Assembly (NCBI GenBank): GCA_014762485.1
Contig: JABURU010000037.1
Location: 1-7,417, forward strand
Direction: 5' to 3'
Source of the DNA: Gammaproteobacteria bacterium
GTDB lineage: Bacteria; Pseudomonadota; Gammaproteobacteria; Thiohalospirales; Thiohalospiraceae
Length of the DNA stretch: 7,417 nucleotides
The position numbers and the translations under genes were made by a program. The notes under the pieces are model-generated. The model made no database searches. It was given only the letters and a program-made list of their open reading frames with translations, and had not been told where the DNA came from. This document shows, piece by piece, positions 5,689-7,417 of the stretch (position 1 is the first letter of the stretch; the number at the start of each line of letters is the position of its first letter).

Positions 5689-6465
5689 ATGTCGATGGCT
5701 GTAGTGATTGCCGGACTCTTAACCGGTCTGTTACTGGGGATCTTTGGCAGTGGTGGTTCCATCATCACCATGCCAGCCCTGCTGTATCTGTTGGACGTAG
5801 AACCCAAGTCGGCCATCGCCATGAGCCTGGGTATCGTTGCCATTACTGCCACCATTACGGCAATACAGCATGGCTTTCGCGGAAACGTCAATCTGAAGAT
5901 AACCGCCATCTTCGGTATCTTCGGTGTGGTGGGTACCTACCTGGGAGCGCTGCTGGGGGTTATCACACCCGTGGCAATTCAGCTGGGTATCTTTGCCCTG
6001 GTGATGTATGCCGCAGCCTGGAAGATGCTAAAGCCACAGCCTCAACATAAGTCTGCCGGTGCATCGGCAACGGTGGATTGCCCTGACGGTAACTGTGGAC
6101 AGTTTCAGTACACACATATCGCTGTGCATGGTATAGCCGTGGGCATTCTTACCGGTGTGGTAGGGGTCGGTGGCGGCTTTCTCATCGTCCCAGCCCTGGT
6201 GCTGCTGTCCGGCCTGCCCATGCGTCAGGCGGTGGGTACCTCCCTGGCCATCGTTGCACTCAAGTCCTTCGCTGGCTTTGCTGGCTACCTTGGCGCAGTA
6301 CAGATTGATTATGGCCTGCTGGCTGGTTTTACCGTGATTGCCGTCATTGGCAGCGTGGTCGGAAGCCTAATAGGCCAGCGTCTTCCTGCGGAGACCCTCA
6401 AACGAGGCTTCGGCGGATTCTTGCTCCTGGTCGCCAGCTATATCCTGTTCAAGAGCGTGATTTGA
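5689..6465 (+). CDS. TauE/SafE (TSUP) family membrane transporter, probable sulfur-anion exporter
   Basis: Integral inner-membrane protein of 258 residues in the TSUP/DUF81 family, whose members are linked to export or uptake of sulfite, sulfoacetate, thiosulfate or other organosulfur anions. The internal duplication is visible: GIFGSGGSIITMPALLYLL (17-35) in the first half and GVVGVGGGFLIVPALVLL (156-173) in the second, each starting a four-helix bundle. A polar loop at about 115-142 joins the halves and holds CPDGNC (Cys131, Cys136), a possible redox or metal pair. The length matches the family norm. It lies 24 bp after the VTT-rhodanese gene and 1 bp before the cysteine desulfurase gene, so it is within the same operon. 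That context favours a sulfur substrate, but direction and substrate cannot be read from sequence. Confidence 0.92.
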   Translation: MSMAVVIAGLLTGLLLGIFGSGGSIITMPALLYLLDVEPKSAIAMSLGIVAITATITAIQHGFRGNVNLKITAIFGIFGVVGTYLGALLGVITPVAIQLGIFALVMYAAAWKMLKPQPQHKSAGASATVDCPDGNCGQFQYTHIAVHGIAVGILTGVVGVGGGFLIVPALVLLSGLPMRQAVGTSLAIVALKSFAGFAGYLGAVQIDYGLLAGFTVIAVIGSVVGSLIGQRLPAETLKRGFGGFLLLVASYILFKSVI

Positions 6466-6466
6466 T

Positions 6467-7417
6467 ATGCATCGTCCTATTTATCTTGATTACAATGCCA
6501 CAACCCCCGTAAGTGCGGATGTCATCAAGTCGATACATGTCTATCTGTATGAATATTTCGGCAATCCATCGTCTACCCATGCATATGGACTACGTGCCCG
6601 CGAAGGTGTCAGTTGGGCACGGGAACAGCTTGCTGAATTAATGGGCGCCGAGCCGCAAGAGATCGTTTTCACCGGCAGCGCCTCCGAGGCCAACAACATG
6701 GCGATTCTGGGCTGTGCACGGGCATTGCGTGATCGTGGACAGCACTTAATTACCACCGCAGTAGAACATCCCTCTGTGATGCAGCCTTTACTGCATCTCC
6801 AGCAAGAGGGCTGGGAGCTCACTATTATTCCAGTGGATGAATATGGACAGGTGACTCCAGAGGATGTGCGATCAGCCATACGCTCGGACACAGTAATAGT
6901 GTCCATCATGCACGCCAATAATGAAGTAGGGACGATACAACCCATTGCCGAGATTGCCGCTATTACACGAGAACTTGGCATCATCCTGCATGTGGATGCC
7001 GCACAGTCGGTAGGCAAGATCCCGGTTTCGGTCGATGCACTGGGAGTGGATTTGCTGACCCTGGCCGGGCACAAGTTTTATGCCCCCAAGGGAGTAGGTG
7101 CCCTATACATCCGCGAAGGAGTTCAACTGGAAAAGATTATGTTCGGTGCCGGTCAGGAGCGGGGAAGGCGTACCGGCACGGAAAACGTGCCCTACATTGT
7201 TGGTATCGGTGAAGCTGCACGACTTGCCAGGGAAGGGATGACCCTGGATTTGGAGAGGTTGCGTAATAAGCGGAACCGCTTGTATGGCAAGCTCCACGAT
7301 GCCATCCCTGGTTTGAAGTTGAATGGCCACCCGTCTGATCGTTTGCCCGGTACCCTGAATGTTTCCCTTCCCGGTGTCGATGGCAACACCCTACTCAATC
7401 AACTTTCCGATGTGCTT
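6467..7417 (+). CDS. Cysteine desulfurase, NifS/IscS type (3' end outside window)
   Basis: PLP-dependent enzyme that removes sulfur from L-cysteine as an enzyme-bound persulfide, giving alanine. The 317 visible residues stay open to the right edge. Family signatures are intact: YLDYNATTP (6-14), FGNPSSTH (31-38), TGSASEANN (69-77), VEHPSV with the PLP-stacking His101, NNEVGTIQP (151-159), HVDAAQ with Asp177 and Gln180, the Schiff-base Lys203 in AGHKFYAPKG, and RRTGTEN (234-240). Family members are about 380-400 residues, so roughly 70-80 are missing, including the mobile loop with the catalytic Cys; class I or II loop type and activity cannot be judged here. The ATG at 6467 is 1 bp after the TSUP stop with only a weak upstream AAGAG, which points to translational coupling. 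It is NifS-like, but the sequence does not separate an Fe-S biogenesis enzyme from a dedicated sulfur donor for the local rhodaneses, so no symbol is given. Confidence 0.95.
   Translation, partial: MHRPIYLDYNATTPVSADVIKSIHVYLYEYFGNPSSTHAYGLRAREGVSWAREQLAELMGAEPQEIVFTGSASEANNMAILGCARALRDRGQHLITTAVEHPSVMQPLLHLQQEGWELTIIPVDEYGQVTPEDVRSAIRSDTVIVSIMHANNEVGTIQPIAEIAAITRELGIILHVDAAQSVGKIPVSVDALGVDLLTLAGHKFYAPKGVGALYIREGVQLEKIMFGAGQERGRRTGTENVPYIVGIGEAARLAREGMTLDLERLRNKRNRLYGKLHDAIPGLKLNGHPSDRLPGTLNVSLPGVDGNTLLNQLSDVL

Noticed and set aside
6541..7074. 177-codon open frame on the minus strand
   Set aside because: It lies wholly antisense to the cysteine desulfurase, whose PLP motifs are intact; the translation is low-complexity Ser/Cys/Arg-rich with no recognisable domain.

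Overview
The window looks like chromosomal DNA of a sulfur-metabolising proteobacterium, most likely a gammaproteobacterial sulfur oxidiser. This rests on gene content (three rhodanese modules, a TauE/SafE-type exporter, a cysteine desulfurase, an ArsR-rhodanese regulator), Shine-Dalgarno-led genes and moderate GC. No rRNA, tRNA or marker gene fixes the taxon, so the assignment is inference. I saw no tRNA, rRNA, CRISPR array, insertion sequence, integrase or phage gene, and no gene-free stretch over 300 bases; the largest gap is about 106 bp (3743-3848).

Left block (1-1469, + strand): the 3' part of a major facilitator superfamily transporter runs in from the left edge. Four bases later comes a small single-domain rhodanese gene that appears broken by two single-base frameshifts. 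The middle block (1496-3742, - strand) converges on it. Read in its own direction it is an ArsR-type HTH/rhodanese fusion regulator, a secreted alpha/beta hydrolase and a class I SAM methyltransferase. These are spaced 10 and 11 bp apart and are probably one transcript.

Right block (3849-7417, + strand) is divergent from the regulator. It carries a membrane di-iron enzyme of the sterol desaturase/fatty acid hydroxylase family, a VTT (SNARE-associated/TVP38-like) membrane protein fused to a C-terminal rhodanese, a TauE/SafE-family exporter and a NifS/IscS-type cysteine desulfurase cut by the right edge. Overlaps or gaps of -8, 24 and 1 bp mark it as an operon.

A 24-bp dyad with 7-bp arms sits in the short divergent intergenic region, where an ArsR-family repressor would be expected to bind. 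The working picture is a divergon: a regulator with a persulfide-capable rhodanese domain controls its own operon and a right-hand operon that could mobilise sulfur (cysteine desulfurase), carry it as protein persulfide (membrane-linked rhodanese) and export an oxidised or organosulfur anion (TauE/SafE). The roles of the di-iron enzyme, the secreted hydrolase and the methyltransferase in this scheme are unknown. The individual families are recognised with good confidence; the joint function is a hypothesis.
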